From assembly GCF_000821065.1 (NCBI RefSeq), contig NZ_CDGG01000001.1:2728001-2792000 (forward strand): a stretch of DNA of 64,000 nt, written 5' to 3'. Below are positions 17,616 to 26,951 of the stretch, piece after piece. The DNA is from Oceanobacillus oncorhynchi. GTDB lineage: Bacteria > Bacillota > Bacilli > Bacillales > Amphibacillaceae. The notes below the pieces were generated by a model that worked only from the letters and a program-made list of their open reading frames with translations, ran no database searches and was not told the origin of the DNA. Position 1 is the stretch's first letter. Each line of letters starts with the position of its first letter. The translations under genes were made by a program, and so were the position numbers.

Positions 17616-17669
17616 TTGAAAATATACAACAGTGTCGTTATAATAAAATAAACGACACTGTTGTATATT
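17616..17669 (+). promoter_or_regulatory. Near-consensus promoter inside a perfect 19-bp inverted repeat
   Basis: TTGAAA (17616-17621), a 17-base spacer and TATAAT (17639-17644) form the promoter. A perfect inverted repeat with 19-base arms (17621-17639 and 17651-17669; core ACAGTGTCGTT) and an 11-base centre covers the spacer, the -10 box and the start site. This is a clear operator for the TetR gene that begins at 17696. Confidence 0.8.
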
Positions 17670-17695
17670 TTAATGATTGTAACCGAGGTGATTCG

Positions 17696-18301
17696 ATGCC
17701 TAAAGTAAGTGAGGCTTATAAGGAAGAAAAGATAAGGAACTTGGTTCAAGCTGCGAAAAAGGTCTTTATCAAGAAAGGTTATGTGCAAACATCGATGCAG
17801 GATATCATGGATGAAGCAGGTATATCAAGGGGAGCAATGTACCGTTATTTTAATAATCTGGAGCATGTTTTTTTGGAAGTGTTGAGAGAAGACGACCAAA
17901 AAGATGTGGCGTTTTTTGAAGTCTCAAATGACGAACAGATTTGGCCGCAGATTCAGCGATGGCTGGAAATGCAGCAGCAGGTTATTGAAAATATCAATCA
18001 GTCTTTGCTTCAGGCAAAAGCCGAATTCTTTTTAACCTCGCAACAGCATAAAGATGATTTTTCTTATGTATCCCAGCGTTACGATGAAATAACAGAAGCG
18101 ATAGAAGAAGTACTGATGCTTGGCGAACAAAAGAAAGAATTTCAGCTGCAGCAGTCACCAGAGCGAATTTCCAGATATATGATTTCTTTTTTGAATGGAC
18201 TGATGCTCGATACTTTTCAGCTGGGGATGAAACAAACAAAAGTACAGGAACAATTATCCATTCTGTGCTTTACTTTGGAAAAATTACTATATAAGGAGTG
18301 A
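17696..18301 (+). CDS. TetR/AcrR family regulator
   Basis: This is a 201-residue protein of standard TetR length. The helix-turn-helix lies at residues 25-50 (VQTSMQDIMDEAGISRGAMYRYF). The C-terminal ligand domain is rich in Gln and Glu. A perfect 19-bp inverted repeat over its own promoter marks self-repression. A GNAT acetyltransferase gene starts 4 bases after its stop codon, so the two form an operon, and the enzyme's substrate could be linked to the effector. Confidence 0.88.
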   Translation: MPKVSEAYKEEKIRNLVQAAKKVFIKKGYVQTSMQDIMDEAGISRGAMYRYFNNLEHVFLEVLREDDQKDVAFFEVSNDEQIWPQIQRWLEMQQQVIENINQSLLQAKAEFFLTSQQHKDDFSYVSQRYDEITEAIEEVLMLGEQKKEFQLQQSPERISRYMISFLNGLMLDTFQLGMKQTKVQEQLSILCFTLEKLLYKE

Positions 18302-18305
18302 TTGC

Positions 18306-18854
18306 ATGTTATTTGAATCTGCAAGGCTTAGATTGAGAAAGATGACCAAAGAGGATACAGAGCTTTATCATAAATGGAGAAATGATGTAGAGGTCATGCA
18401 TTCAACCAGTCCTGCTTTAGATGTATATCCAATAAAAGCTACTGAGGATTTTGTAGAGTATGCTATTTTAAAATCGGACACGTCAAAAGGGTATATGATG
18501 GTTGATAAGCAAAAGGATACGGCTATTGGGATTGTCTCTCTCATTCACATGGATCATAAAAACCGGAACGCAGAATGTATTATTGATATTGGTGAGAAAG
18601 CATATTGGGGAAAGGGCTACGGGGCAGAAGGGATGGAATTGCTGCTTGATTATGCTTTTCTTGAACTGAATCTGCACCGGATATCCTTACGGGTGTTTTC
18701 CTTTAATCAGCGGGCAATTCATCTATATAAGAAGCTTGGTTTTGAATTGGAAGGGAAAAGCAGAGAGGCTCTATTTCGGGACGGGAAGTGGTACGATATG
18801 ATTCATATGGGAATTTTGCAAAGAGAGTATTTTGAGAGAAAAAAGATAGTGTAG
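18306..18854 (+). CDS. GNAT family N-acetyltransferase (RimJ/SpeG-like)
   Basis: This 182-residue acetyltransferase_3-type protein begins FESARLRLRKMTKEDTELYHKW and has the acetyl-CoA binding segment GEKAYWGKGYGAEGMELLLDYAF, then NLHRISLRVFSFNQRAIHLYKKLGF. It transfers an acetyl group to an amine: ribosomal protein N terminus, polyamine or antibiotic are possible. It is cotranscribed with the upstream TetR regulator, which hints at an inducible detoxification role. Confidence 0.87.
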   Translation: MLFESARLRLRKMTKEDTELYHKWRNDVEVMHSTSPALDVYPIKATEDFVEYAILKSDTSKGYMMVDKQKDTAIGIVSLIHMDHKNRNAECIIDIGEKAYWGKGYGAEGMELLLDYAFLELNLHRISLRVFSFNQRAIHLYKKLGFELEGKSREALFRDGKWYDMIHMGILQREYFERKKIV

Positions 18855-18870
18855 CCGTTCGTTAAAAAAT

Positions 18871-18900
18871 CAGGAGCGAGAAACTGGAAGTCTGCTCCTG
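18871..18900. terminator. Terminator between convergent GNAT and cotF-like genes
   Basis: CAGGAGC (18871-18877) pairs with GCTCCTG (18894-18900), followed by GTTTTTAATT. Confidence 0.55.
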
Positions 18901-18914
18901 GTTTTTAATTGTTT

Positions 18915-19481
18915 TTATAATTGAGGCGGCTGCTCAACTGGCTGGTAGATAGAAGCTATCGTCTGAATAGCATAATCCGGTGCGGCCATTAATGGGTAAT
19001 AGCCTTTTTTTGTCATATACTGCCAAACCTCGTAAGCATGGTGATTGCTGTTCAAAAAGGCATGTTCCAAAAACGTTCTTAAATCCGGGTTAGCGCATTC
19101 TACAGAAGCATTACCATAATTTTTTGCACAACTCTTCTGATTAAGCAGATAAGCTGTAGCAATTTCACGGTCGGTATGCTGCTGTACTTCTGTTCGCGGC
19201 GTTGCAGCAGGAAATTCTGAAATGGGAGCCTGCGTGTAGGATGCTAACATCGGATTTATTTGAGCAGGCTGAAATTTTGTAATATCCGGTGTTGTTTCGC
19301 TTTGAACAAATTCTACTTTTAGATTATAGTCTTGTACATGTAACGGGAAGTGCCTTTGTAATAATTCCTTCAATTCAGGGTCTTGGGCTTGATTAATAAA
19401 GCCTGCCATGCAAGATATTGTATTATAACACCCTGCAATCAGCTCGCTTAGCTCATGTAATTCATGAGAGGCTAACTTCAT
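18915..19481 (-). CDS. CotF-family spore coat protein
   Basis: This 188-residue protein of ferritin-like CotF type has an N-terminal helical pair (LHELSELIAGCYNTISCMAGF, split around residues 9-30). The C-terminal half contains the conserved LLNQKSCAKNYGNASVECANPDLRTFL region and ends in a Pro/Gln-rich tail. CotF proteins are spore coat components, so this supports a sporulating host. I chose the ATG at 19481, 8 bases after AAGGAG; the GTG at 19490 overlaps that site. Confidence 0.8.
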   Translation of the reverse strand: MKLASHELHELSELIAGCYNTISCMAGFINQAQDPELKELLQRHFPLHVQDYNLKVEFVQSETTPDITKFQPAQINPMLASYTQAPISEFPAATPRTEVQQHTDREIATAYLLNQKSCAKNYGNASVECANPDLRTFLEHAFLNSNHHAYEVWQYMTKKGYYPLMAAPDYAIQTIASIYQPVEQPPQL

Positions 19482-19596
19482 GGGAATCACTCCTTATTAT
19501 TTTCCTATTTCTCTTATGCTTTGCCGTTAGACTTAATTTATACTTTCAGGCGTTGACGGGAAAAACTTGCAAAAATGATAAGGCCGAAATAGTTTT

Positions 19597-20031
19597 TTAT
19601 TTGTTTTTGTCTTTTTTAGCATAAAATTCTTCACTTACTTCTGTTTGCAAGCTATCCGAATTAATGTGGTTCTCCTCTCCATCTACATGATCAAACACAA
19701 AATTACGCAAATATCGATGATAAAAAAGTTCACTTATTGTAATTAGAAAAGCAGCTATTAATGCCGCTCCATCCACAGAAAGTGCATTGTCATACAGTAA
19801 AGCGCCAATTCCCCAGATGCCGATATAAGCAAGTGCAAAATCACCTACTGCAGCTGCTATGCTCCCTATTCTGGGAAGAATCAGCATATCACCTGCAAAT
19901 GCAACGGCAGTTAAAATCAAACTGGTTATCATCAAGCTGCTGAAAGAAATTTGAAAAAGCAAACCTAAAGTGACCCATAATATTCCTGTTGTCAGAACTA
20001 ATTTAATGAAGAATGCTAAAACGTATTTCAT
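19597..20031 (-). CDS. YndM family protein (DUF2512)
   Basis: This 144-residue membrane protein has four hydrophobic helices and a hydrophilic tail, with the family stretch DMLILPRIGSIAAAVGDFALAY. Function is unknown; the family is common in sporulating Bacillaceae. GGAAGGTGATTAG precedes the ATG. Confidence 0.8.
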   Translation of the reverse strand: MKYVLAFFIKLVLTTGILWVTLGLLFQISFSSLMITSLILTAVAFAGDMLILPRIGSIAAAVGDFALAYIGIWGIGALLYDNALSVDGAALIAAFLITISELFYHRYLRNFVFDHVDGEENHINSDSLQTEVSEEFYAKKDKNK

Positions 20032-20853
20032 CTAATCACCTTCCTTTCCATTTTTATTATCAGAGTCTCATTCATCAGAAAAAATCTCCTGCTCAATGAA
20101 GTTCGCCTTTATTAATAACTGTATTTTGCTCTCTAATCCTAGTGTTTATGCAGTAACTCGGTATATTTCATAACAAGTACAGCTTATTTGTCTCAGTCAA
20201 AGTGTTTCTTTTATTGTGATTCAGTTGGTTTAGAATTCGCTCGAACGTGGTATATTAAACCAATTCATTTTGTACGCTGTCATTTTTGGCGGAATTTTCT
20301 TAACTTTGATGCGTCATTTTTTGATTTTTTAGTACCCCTTCTTTTACAATTATCGACTTGCTGATTATCGGAATATTAATTTTGTTGGAATTGAAAACTA
20401 TAGACCGGCAGACTCCTGCTATATAACGGTTTTGATTATGTGAATGATTCGATATCGGTTTTCGTGCGTGTGCTTTCATCAAGGTCATCTTATGGTCAGT
20501 GCATCAACTGGATAAATTCTCCTGTATTACTTTTTTCTGCGAATAAAGTGTAAGAAGGGATTTGAAAAACGACAATGCTATAAAAATTGATATAATAGAT
20601 TAGAAAGTCTTGAAAAATAGCAGGAGTAATCGACATAAATTTTATAAAATTACAATACATTACATTTGAAAGTCAGTTTAGTCACGCAGATTACAAATAG
20701 AATAAAAAAAAGGATTTTTCCTAGTAACACTTATTTTTTTTGTTAAAATGTCTAACGTGTTGTCAAAGTGTGTCTAAACATGACAGCTGATGATTGCGAA
20801 ATGAAATTCTGCGATTTTCATGATTTGATGAATGATAAAGGAAGGGTATAGTT
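20032..20853. other. Long upstream region of the poly-gamma-glutamate operon
   Basis: This 822-base AT-rich region has no supported gene; a 62-residue minus-strand frame lacks a ribosome-binding site. Near the operon, TGTCTAAC (20749-20756) and TGTCTAAAC (20771-20779) form a direct repeat 22 bases apart, about two helical turns, as a response regulator could use. GAAGGG lies just before pgsB. Capsule operons are usually under two-component control, so this length fits complex regulation. Confidence 0.35.
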
Positions 20854-22029
20854 ATGTTATTGATTCCAATTGTGCTCGTTATTGTACTGGTTATCGGTAT
20901 CATGGAGTGGAATTCGCATAAAAAGCATGTGAATGCTTTGCCGATTCGGGTGAATGTGAATGGAATCCGTGGGAAATCAACAGTAACGCGGCTGATTACA
21001 GGTATTATTAAAGAAGCGGGGTATAAGACCATCGGGAAAACGACTGGTACTTCAGCAAGGATGATTTACTGGAATACGCCGGAGGAAGAGCCTATTGTCC
21101 GACGTCCTGAGGGTCCGAATATCCGTGAACAGAAAATCGTTGTGAAAAAAGCAGCCGATTTGGGCGCCGAGGCGTTGGTAAGTGAGTGTATGGCGGTTAA
21201 CCCGGATTATCAAATTGTTTTTCAGGAGAAGCTGCTCCAAGCGAATATTGGTGTAATTGTTAATGTGCTGGAAGACCATATGGACGTGATGGGACCGACA
21301 TTAGATGAGATTGCCGAAGCCTTTACAGCGACGATTCCGCATAATGGGCATTTAATTATCTCTGAAGGTCCTTATGTAGAGTATTTTAAACAAGAAGCAG
21401 CGAAAAGAAACACGAAAGTGATTGTGGCCGATAACAGCAAAATTCCGGATGCATATTTACGCAAATTCGATTATATGATTTTCCCGGAAAATGCTTCGCT
21501 CGCTTTAGCAGTTGCGGAAGCATTGGATATTGATGAAGAAACAGCATTTCGCGGAATGCTTAAGGCGCAGCCGGATCCGGGCGCGATGTGGATTAAGCAG
21601 GTGAGCCATGAAGGTTCCGAAACTTATTTCGTTAACGGTTTTGCGGCCAATGACTCTGTTTCTACCATTAACATTTGGAAGAATGTAGCGTCATTAGGGT
21701 ATCCGGCGAAGAACCCGATTATCGTAATGAACTGCCGGGCAGACCGTGTGGACCGGACCATTCAATTTGTGGATGATGTATTGCCGCACCTGCCGATGAA
21801 TGTGCTTGTATTGATTGGGGAGAAGGCCGACCCGATTAAGAATGCTGTGAAATCTGGCAAACTGGAAGTTAATCAAGTAATGGATCTTCAAGGGAAATCA
21901 ACGGATGAAATCTATGAAACATTAATCGAGATATCTTCAGATAATATGATTTATGGAATAGGGAATATCCACGGTGCTGCCGAACCATTAGTTGAAAAAT
22001 TCCATGCCGGCACAGAAACAGAGAAATAG
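20854..22029 (+). CDS. pgsB: Poly-gamma-glutamate synthase PgsB/CapB
   Basis: This 391-residue Mur-ligase-like amide ligase has an N-terminal membrane helix (2-18), the ATP-binding motif NGIRGKSTVTRLI near 40-52, and the conserved VNVLEDHMDVMGPT and NCRADRVDR segments. With PgsC it polymerises glutamate through gamma-amide bonds using ATP at the cytoplasmic face of the membrane. It is the first gene of the pgsB-C-A-D operon. Length matches B. subtilis PgsB (393 residues). Confidence 0.95.
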   Translation: MLLIPIVLVIVLVIGIMEWNSHKKHVNALPIRVNVNGIRGKSTVTRLITGIIKEAGYKTIGKTTGTSARMIYWNTPEEEPIVRRPEGPNIREQKIVVKKAADLGAEALVSECMAVNPDYQIVFQEKLLQANIGVIVNVLEDHMDVMGPTLDEIAEAFTATIPHNGHLIISEGPYVEYFKQEAAKRNTKVIVADNSKIPDAYLRKFDYMIFPENASLALAVAEALDIDEETAFRGMLKAQPDPGAMWIKQVSHEGSETYFVNGFAANDSVSTINIWKNVASLGYPAKNPIIVMNCRADRVDRTIQFVDDVLPHLPMNVLVLIGEKADPIKNAVKSGKLEVNQVMDLQGKSTDEIYETLIEISSDNMIYGIGNIHGAAEPLVEKFHAGTETEK

Positions 22030-22041
22030 GAGGATCATAGA

Positions 22042-22491
22042 ATGTTTGGCTCAGATTTATATATTGCACTCGTGCTTGGAGTTATTCTAAGCTTACTTTT
22101 TTCAGAGAAAACCGGCATTGTCCCGGCTGGACTGGTTGTGCCTGGATATTTAGCACTGGTTTTTGACCAGCCTATCTTTATTGCCGTTATTTTTGGTATC
22201 AGTCTTTTAACATATGTTATTGTGACATACGGACTTTCACGCATTGTCCTGCTCTATGGACGCAGAAAATTTGCTGCTATGTTATCCGTAGGGATTGTGT
22301 TGAAGCTGCTCCTCGATTATACCTATCCGGTGCTCCCGTTTGAAATATTGGAGTTTAGAGGGATTGGGGTTATTGTACCCGGTCTTATCGCCAATACCAT
22401 TCAAAAACAAGGAGCCATTATTACTATCGGAAGTTCGCTTCTATTAGGTGGACTTACTTTTGTTATTTTAAGCGTTTATTACATCATATAG
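22042..22491 (+). CDS. pgsC: Poly-gamma-glutamate biosynthesis protein PgsC/CapC
   Basis: This 149-residue integral membrane protein has four to five helices and the conserved GLVVPGYLAL and RGIGVIVPGLIANTIQKQG stretches. It forms the membrane part of the polyglutamate synthase with PgsB. It starts 12 bases after pgsB with AGGAGG upstream. Length equals that of B. subtilis PgsC. Confidence 0.95.
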   Translation: MFGSDLYIALVLGVILSLLFSEKTGIVPAGLVVPGYLALVFDQPIFIAVIFGISLLTYVIVTYGLSRIVLLYGRRKFAAMLSVGIVLKLLLDYTYPVLPFEILEFRGIGVIVPGLIANTIQKQGAIITIGSSLLLGGLTFVILSVYYII

Positions 22492-22502
22492 GAAGGGTTA
22501 AT

Positions 22503-23666
22503 ATGTCTAAAAAATTAACATATCAAGAAAAAATATTACGGATGGGGAAACGTCATAAAAAATCTGCCGGTAAACATGTAGCCATCGGTTTAGCTATTGT
22601 TGTTGTCTTCATTATCGGACATAAAATCTTCTTTTCACCAGATGTAGCACAGGTTGACAGCAGAGATGATTCAGAGCTGACAGCTACTTTTGTCGGTGAC
22701 ATCATGTTTGGCCGTCACGTGGAAGATGTGACAGAGAGATACGGAGTAACCTATCCATTTGAAAAAGTGAAGCCTTTCTTTGACAATGCGGATTATGTGT
22801 CTGGTAATTTTGAGAATCCGATTTTATTGCAAGATGAAGATAATTATGAGCAAATAGATAAACGAATTCATCTACATACGGGTGAAGAGGCAGCTCAAGC
22901 TTTAGCAGAAATGAATTTTACCATGCTCAATCTGGCTAATAACCATATGATGGATTATGGCGCAGAAGGACTGACTGATACGATTTCGGCACTTGATAGT
23001 GCAGGTTTAGCCCATGTTGGTGCCGGGGAAAATGTAGAAGAAGCAACTGCTGTTGATTATCAGGACGTGAATGGAATAAGAATTGCAACACTTGGTTATA
23101 CAGATGCGCTTGTAGAGGGCTTCTCAGCGCTCGGTTACCGGGCAGGCGTAGCCCGTTCGTTGCCGGATAATATTTTCCCAATGATTGAAGAAGCGAAGCA
23201 GGAAGCAGACCTTGTTTTTGTGAACATGCATTGGGGGGTTGAATATGATAATCAGCCGCACCCGAGACAGACCGAGTTAGCAAGGGCAATGATTGATGCC
23301 GGCGCAGATGCTATTATTGGACATCACTCGCACGTGTTATCAGAAGTGGAAAAATATAAAGATGGTGTTATTTTTTACGGGCTGGGCAACTTTGTTTTTG
23401 ACCAGGGCTGGTCCAGGACAAAGGATAGTGCGATTGTACAGTATGATCTATTAAGCGACGGGACAGGCAGGTTTGAGATTACGCCGCTGCGTATAGATGG
23501 AGCACAGCCTTATGTAACAGAAAACAAATACAATCAAATGAAAATTCATATGCAATTAATGAATAATCAGCCGGAAGAGAATTTTGAAAAAGAAGATGGG
23601 AAGCTAATTCTGGAAGTGGATCATTCTGATGTTTTAGAAGGAAGGAGTTCTGATAATGGGCAATAA
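22503..23666 (+). CDS. pgsA: Poly-gamma-glutamate export/synthesis protein PgsA/CapA
   Basis: This 387-residue protein has one N-terminal membrane anchor (about 25-42) and an extracellular metallophosphatase-like CapA domain, with FVGDIMFGRHVED, LANNHMMDYG, NMHWGVEY and IIGHHSHV motifs. CapA proteins support synthesis and movement of the polymer across the membrane. The C terminus overlaps pgsD by 11 bases, which indicates translational coupling. Confidence 0.95.
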   Translation: MSKKLTYQEKILRMGKRHKKSAGKHVAIGLAIVVVFIIGHKIFFSPDVAQVDSRDDSELTATFVGDIMFGRHVEDVTERYGVTYPFEKVKPFFDNADYVSGNFENPILLQDEDNYEQIDKRIHLHTGEEAAQALAEMNFTMLNLANNHMMDYGAEGLTDTISALDSAGLAHVGAGENVEEATAVDYQDVNGIRIATLGYTDALVEGFSALGYRAGVARSLPDNIFPMIEEAKQEADLVFVNMHWGVEYDNQPHPRQTELARAMIDAGADAIIGHHSHVLSEVEKYKDGVIFYGLGNFVFDQGWSRTKDSAIVQYDLLSDGTGRFEITPLRIDGAQPYVTENKYNQMKIHMQLMNNQPEENFEKEDGKLILEVDHSDVLEGRSSDNGQ

Positions 23667-25299
23667 AAAACTTATGATTATACTGGGAGTTATTGTCGTA
23701 GCAGGGCTGGTATTTGTTTATGCTCAGCAAGGAATGTTTGAATCGGATACGACAACGACTGATTATGGTGTCGAACAATCGGAGACAATCAATTCGTCAG
23801 AAGGATATGGTGTGAGCGCTTCGCATCCATTAGCAGTAGAAGCAGGGAATAAAGTATTGGAAGAAGGCGGGAACGCAGCAGATGCGGCAGTAGTCGTTTC
23901 CTACGTGCTTGGCGTTGTAGAGCCCTATGGTTCAGGCATCGGCGGCGGCGGAGAGATGCTGGTCTACCCGCATGATGCAGAGGAGCCTACCGTTTATGAG
24001 TACCGTGAAACGGCACCAGAATCAGGTGCAGAACCGGAAACCTTTGCTATTCCAGGTTTAGTAAGGGGAATGGAGGATCTCAATAAGGATTTAGGTACGA
24101 TGGACATGCAGGACTTGATCCAGCCGGCAATTGACTATGCGGAGGAAGGATTTCAAGTTGACGGCCATTTGGTAGACAGGCTTAGTAAAGGCTCTTACCG
24201 GATGAATGTTCCAGAGCTGGAACAATTTTTCCCGGATAATGACATATTAGAAGCAGGCGATACATTGGTACAGCCTGAATTAGCGGAAACATTACAGCAA
24301 ATTCAGGAAGGCGGAGCAGATGCTTTTTATAATGGACCAATTGCAGATCAAATCTTAGAACATGAGGAAACATTAACAGCAGAAGATTTAAGCAGTTATA
24401 CTGCAGAAACAACCGAAGCTGCGCATGGCACCTTTGCCGGATATGATGTATATTCTGCGCCGCCTCCGTTAGCAGGGGTTACATTGATTCAGTCTCTGCA
24501 AATGGCAGAGCAGTTAAATATCGGGTCGACGGAGAATAATCAAAGAGATTATATGCATCTGATTGGAGAAATTTCCAAACGGTCCTATGATGACCGTGTT
24601 GAAAATGTGGGGGACAGATTCTTTACGGACGCCATGTCTGCTGATGAACTGACATCACCTGAGCATACACAGCAGATGGCCGACACGATTTCACTCGATG
24701 AATTATCCGAGGACTATGAAGTGAATGATTCGGTATCCGATGAAGAAGACCACGATAATACGACACATTTTGTCATTGTCGATCGAGATGGTACAATGGT
24801 ATCAGCAACGCATACCTTAGGGAATTTCTTTGGCTCCGGTGACGATGTAGGCGGGTTTTTCATGAATAATCAAATGGAAAACTTCAGTCAAAGGGATGAA
24901 TCATTAAATAGTATTGAGCCAGGAAAAACACCAAGAAGCTTCACGAGTCCAACCATTTTGACAAATGGTGACCGGATGATTGGTATTGGCTCGCCAGGCG
25001 GTAAAAGGATACCGATGGTAATGACACAAGTGCTCGTAAAATATTTGATGTTTGATGAAACACTTGAAGATGCCGTCGAGGATGATAGATTCTATATTGA
25101 AGATAATGATATTTTCACAGAAGGCGAGTTAGATACCGATATTCAATCAGGTCTGAGGGCCCGAGGCTATGAAATCTACAATCAAACGGAACACGATTTT
25201 TATGGAGGAATTCAGGCACTTGTTATCGATGATGAATCTAATTCTATTTATGGTGTGGCAGATAACCGGAGAAACGGTATAGTGCAAGTCAATGATTAA
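23656..25299 (+). CDS. capD: Gamma-glutamyltransferase PgsD/CapD-type
   Basis: This 547-residue protein of the gamma-glutamyltransferase family has an N-terminal signal or anchor (5-23). Conserved motifs are the NAADAAV segment, GSGIGGGGEM, and the autocatalytic Thr in DNTTHFVIVDRDG, where the chain should be cut into large and small subunits. In B. anthracis CapD links polyglutamate to peptidoglycan; in other species the homologue releases or trims it. Which applies here is not visible. The middle of the protein is strongly acidic. It is the fourth gene of the operon. Confidence 0.9.
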   Translation: MGNKKLMIILGVIVVAGLVFVYAQQGMFESDTTTTDYGVEQSETINSSEGYGVSASHPLAVEAGNKVLEEGGNAADAAVVVSYVLGVVEPYGSGIGGGGEMLVYPHDAEEPTVYEYRETAPESGAEPETFAIPGLVRGMEDLNKDLGTMDMQDLIQPAIDYAEEGFQVDGHLVDRLSKGSYRMNVPELEQFFPDNDILEAGDTLVQPELAETLQQIQEGGADAFYNGPIADQILEHEETLTAEDLSSYTAETTEAAHGTFAGYDVYSAPPPLAGVTLIQSLQMAEQLNIGSTENNQRDYMHLIGEISKRSYDDRVENVGDRFFTDAMSADELTSPEHTQQMADTISLDELSEDYEVNDSVSDEEDHDNTTHFVIVDRDGTMVSATHTLGNFFGSGDDVGGFFMNNQMENFSQRDESLNSIEPGKTPRSFTSPTILTNGDRMIGIGSPGGKRIPMVMTQVLVKYLMFDETLEDAVEDDRFYIEDNDIFTEGELDTDIQSGLRARGYEIYNQTEHDFYGGIQALVIDDESNSIYGVADNRRNGIVQVND

Positions 25300-25319
25300 T
25301 CTAACAGGAGGAAGGAAAA

Positions 25320-25619
25320 GTGAAGAAAATAATAACTGGCATTACGCCAATTTTGCTGCTTGTTCTTGCTTTAACATTCATGACCAATTACAAACAATGG
25401 GACGACCTGTCTGACACAGAACGATATCAAATTCGAAATTATGTTGCGGATGCTGAAGCGGCAGATTCCGAGTCTGCTGATGCTCCGGAAGAAGAACAGG
25501 CTGAAAATAACGTTGCCAACGCAAATAATGACGAAAATGATGAAGAGCAAAATGAAGAAGAACAAGATGATGAGCAAAATGAAGATAACAATACGGACAC
25601 TTCTGAAGCTGAGGAATAA
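25320..25619 (+). CDS. Small acidic membrane-anchored protein, possible PgsE/CapE-like subunit
   Basis: This 99-residue protein starts at GTG 25320 after AGGAGGAAGG. It has one membrane helix (residues 5-22), a short linker (MTNYKQWDDLSDTERYQIRN) and a long tail of mostly Asp, Glu and Asn. PgsE and CapE of known capsule operons are small single-helix proteins (about 50 residues) at the same operon position. The linker could correspond to them, with the tail an addition. Similarity is by position and layout, not by clear sequence match. A terminator follows directly. Confidence 0.6.
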   Translation: MKKIITGITPILLLVLALTFMTNYKQWDDLSDTERYQIRNYVADAEAADSESADAPEEEQAENNVANANNDENDEEQNEEEQDDEQNEDNNTDTSEAEE

Positions 25620-25627
25620 AATGATAG

Positions 25628-25658
25628 AAAAAGAGGTTCATATATTGAACCTCTTTTT
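25628..25658 (+). terminator. Terminator of the pgs operon
   Basis: AAAAAGAGGTTCA and its complement form a 13-bp stem with a short loop and a T-run, 9 bases after the last stop codon. Confidence 0.85.
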
Positions 25659-25848
25659 TATATGCGCAATGAGTAATTCATCATATTCGTTTTATGTATT
25701 TTAAAAGTGAGGTTTATTCGGGCAATCAGAAGGTGGGTGTTAATAAATTATATCTTTTTTTCTTTAAAAGGATATTCAGAGAGTGTTAACTTATATTTAC
25801 CATCAGAAAGCAGTTTTTCGCCTTTTCGGAAAGAATAAATATAAAAGG

Positions 25849-25868
25849 AAATGTATAGATATACATTT
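25849..25868. promoter_or_regulatory. Operator-like palindrome before the LysE pseudogene
   Basis: AAATGTATA and TATACATTT form 9-bp perfect arms around GA. It lies 55 bases before the LysE start, in the position of a promoter. The TGTATA..TATACA form resembles GntR-type sites, but no such regulator is near. Confidence 0.4.
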
Positions 25869-25922
25869 ATTGTGTTTTATAGTATGATAGAAAATATTTT
25901 CTTTTTGGGAGGAACGAATGAT

Positions 25923-26551
25923 ATGGCATTATTTTTTACATATGTGATAGCAGGACTTGCTATTGCAATGCCAGTGGGAGCGATTACCGTTGAAATGATA
26001 AAGCAGGGGCTTAAAAATGGGTTTATGCATGGCTGGGCTGTGGGGTTAGGCGGAATGACAATCGATTTTGTTTTGATTGCTGCGCTTTATTTAGGTTTAG
26101 CATCTATTCTGCAATTACCTTTTATACAAATCCCTATGTGGCTGATTGGCGCAGTCTTTTTATTTCTGATTGGTTATGAATCGATTAAAAATGCTGATAA
26201 TGATATTACATTGGCAGGGGAAAAACCGGCTAAATCCATACGCTCCTCCGAAATGGATTCCTTGTGGCTATTTCGCCAGGAAACGTTGTATTTTGGCTGA
26301 GTGTTTTTGGAGCTGTTTTAAGTAACACATATAATCCAGAGCAGCCATCCAATTTCTTACTTATTGCTGCTGGGATTTTAACAGGAATTTTACTGCATGA
26401 TATCGGTTTGCTGGCGATTGTAGCTACAACGCGGAAAGTAATGAACCGGGCAATGATCAAAGGATTTTCTATTATTGCCGGTATCGTACTAATTGGTTTT
26501 TCCGGGTATTTTGTTTATGAATTTTTTAAGGTTATAACCGATAGGATTTAA
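25923..26551 (+). pseudogene. LysE-family transporter, frameshifted
   Basis: The first part (25923 to about 26248) encodes the LysE N terminus with AMPVGAITVEMIKQGL and three helices. The reading then moves to another frame, which continues RNGFLVAISPGNVVFWLSVF to the stop at 26551. A natural LysE reads SxRNGFLVAIS..., so a single-base deletion near 26249 explains the break. ATG 25923 has GGGAGG upstream. It could be a real null allele or a sequencing error; everything else in the gene looks intact. Confidence 0.75.
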
Positions 26552-26735
26552 GTCAGCGGCTGACCTAATTAAACTATATAGATAGCGGAATTATTGTACT
26601 TAAAGCTGAATTGCATCGTAAAGAAAGTCATTTTTGATTCACAGGCTTTCTTTTTTTAAGAATAGGAAAGTATATAAAAATGCTGAATATAGCCGCTCCA
26701 ACGGGGTTCATGGGGGTGAGTAAAAATATATTCCA

Positions 26736-26892
26736 CTTTCCATGGACCCCGAGATCATCTCCTTTAAAGAAGACTTGCCGACAGGCGCAGACAGAAGCAT
26801 AGTCGCACTTATGCCCCGAGGGTATAAAAAGAAGTACGCTTTTTTCTGCGGGGTCTTCCCCCTGGGATAGCGATTACTCGCCCATCAAAACC
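26736..26892 (-). repeat. Large intergenic repeat, copy A (with hairpin copy 3)
   Basis: The segment from CTTTCCATGG (26736) to the hairpin matches 34519-34770 closely: CCCCGAG, CATCTCCTTTAAAGAAG, CGACAGGCGCAGACAGAAG, TAGTCGCACTTATGCCC and GAAGTACGC blocks occur in the same order. Its end contains the GAGTAATCGC hairpin on the minus strand: outer stem GGTTTT/AAGACC with one wobble, inner GGG/CCC. No protein-coding signal was found. Confidence 0.75.
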
Positions 26893-26951
26893 GTCTCTAG
26901 AATTAGCTTCAATTTTTTGTAAGAAATCAAATGATACATATTTCTTCTTAG

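Noticed and set aside
20300-20488. 62-codon minus-strand frame upstream of pgsB
   Set aside because: No ribosome-binding site, no hydrophobic or known motif, and it lies in an AT-rich regulatory region.
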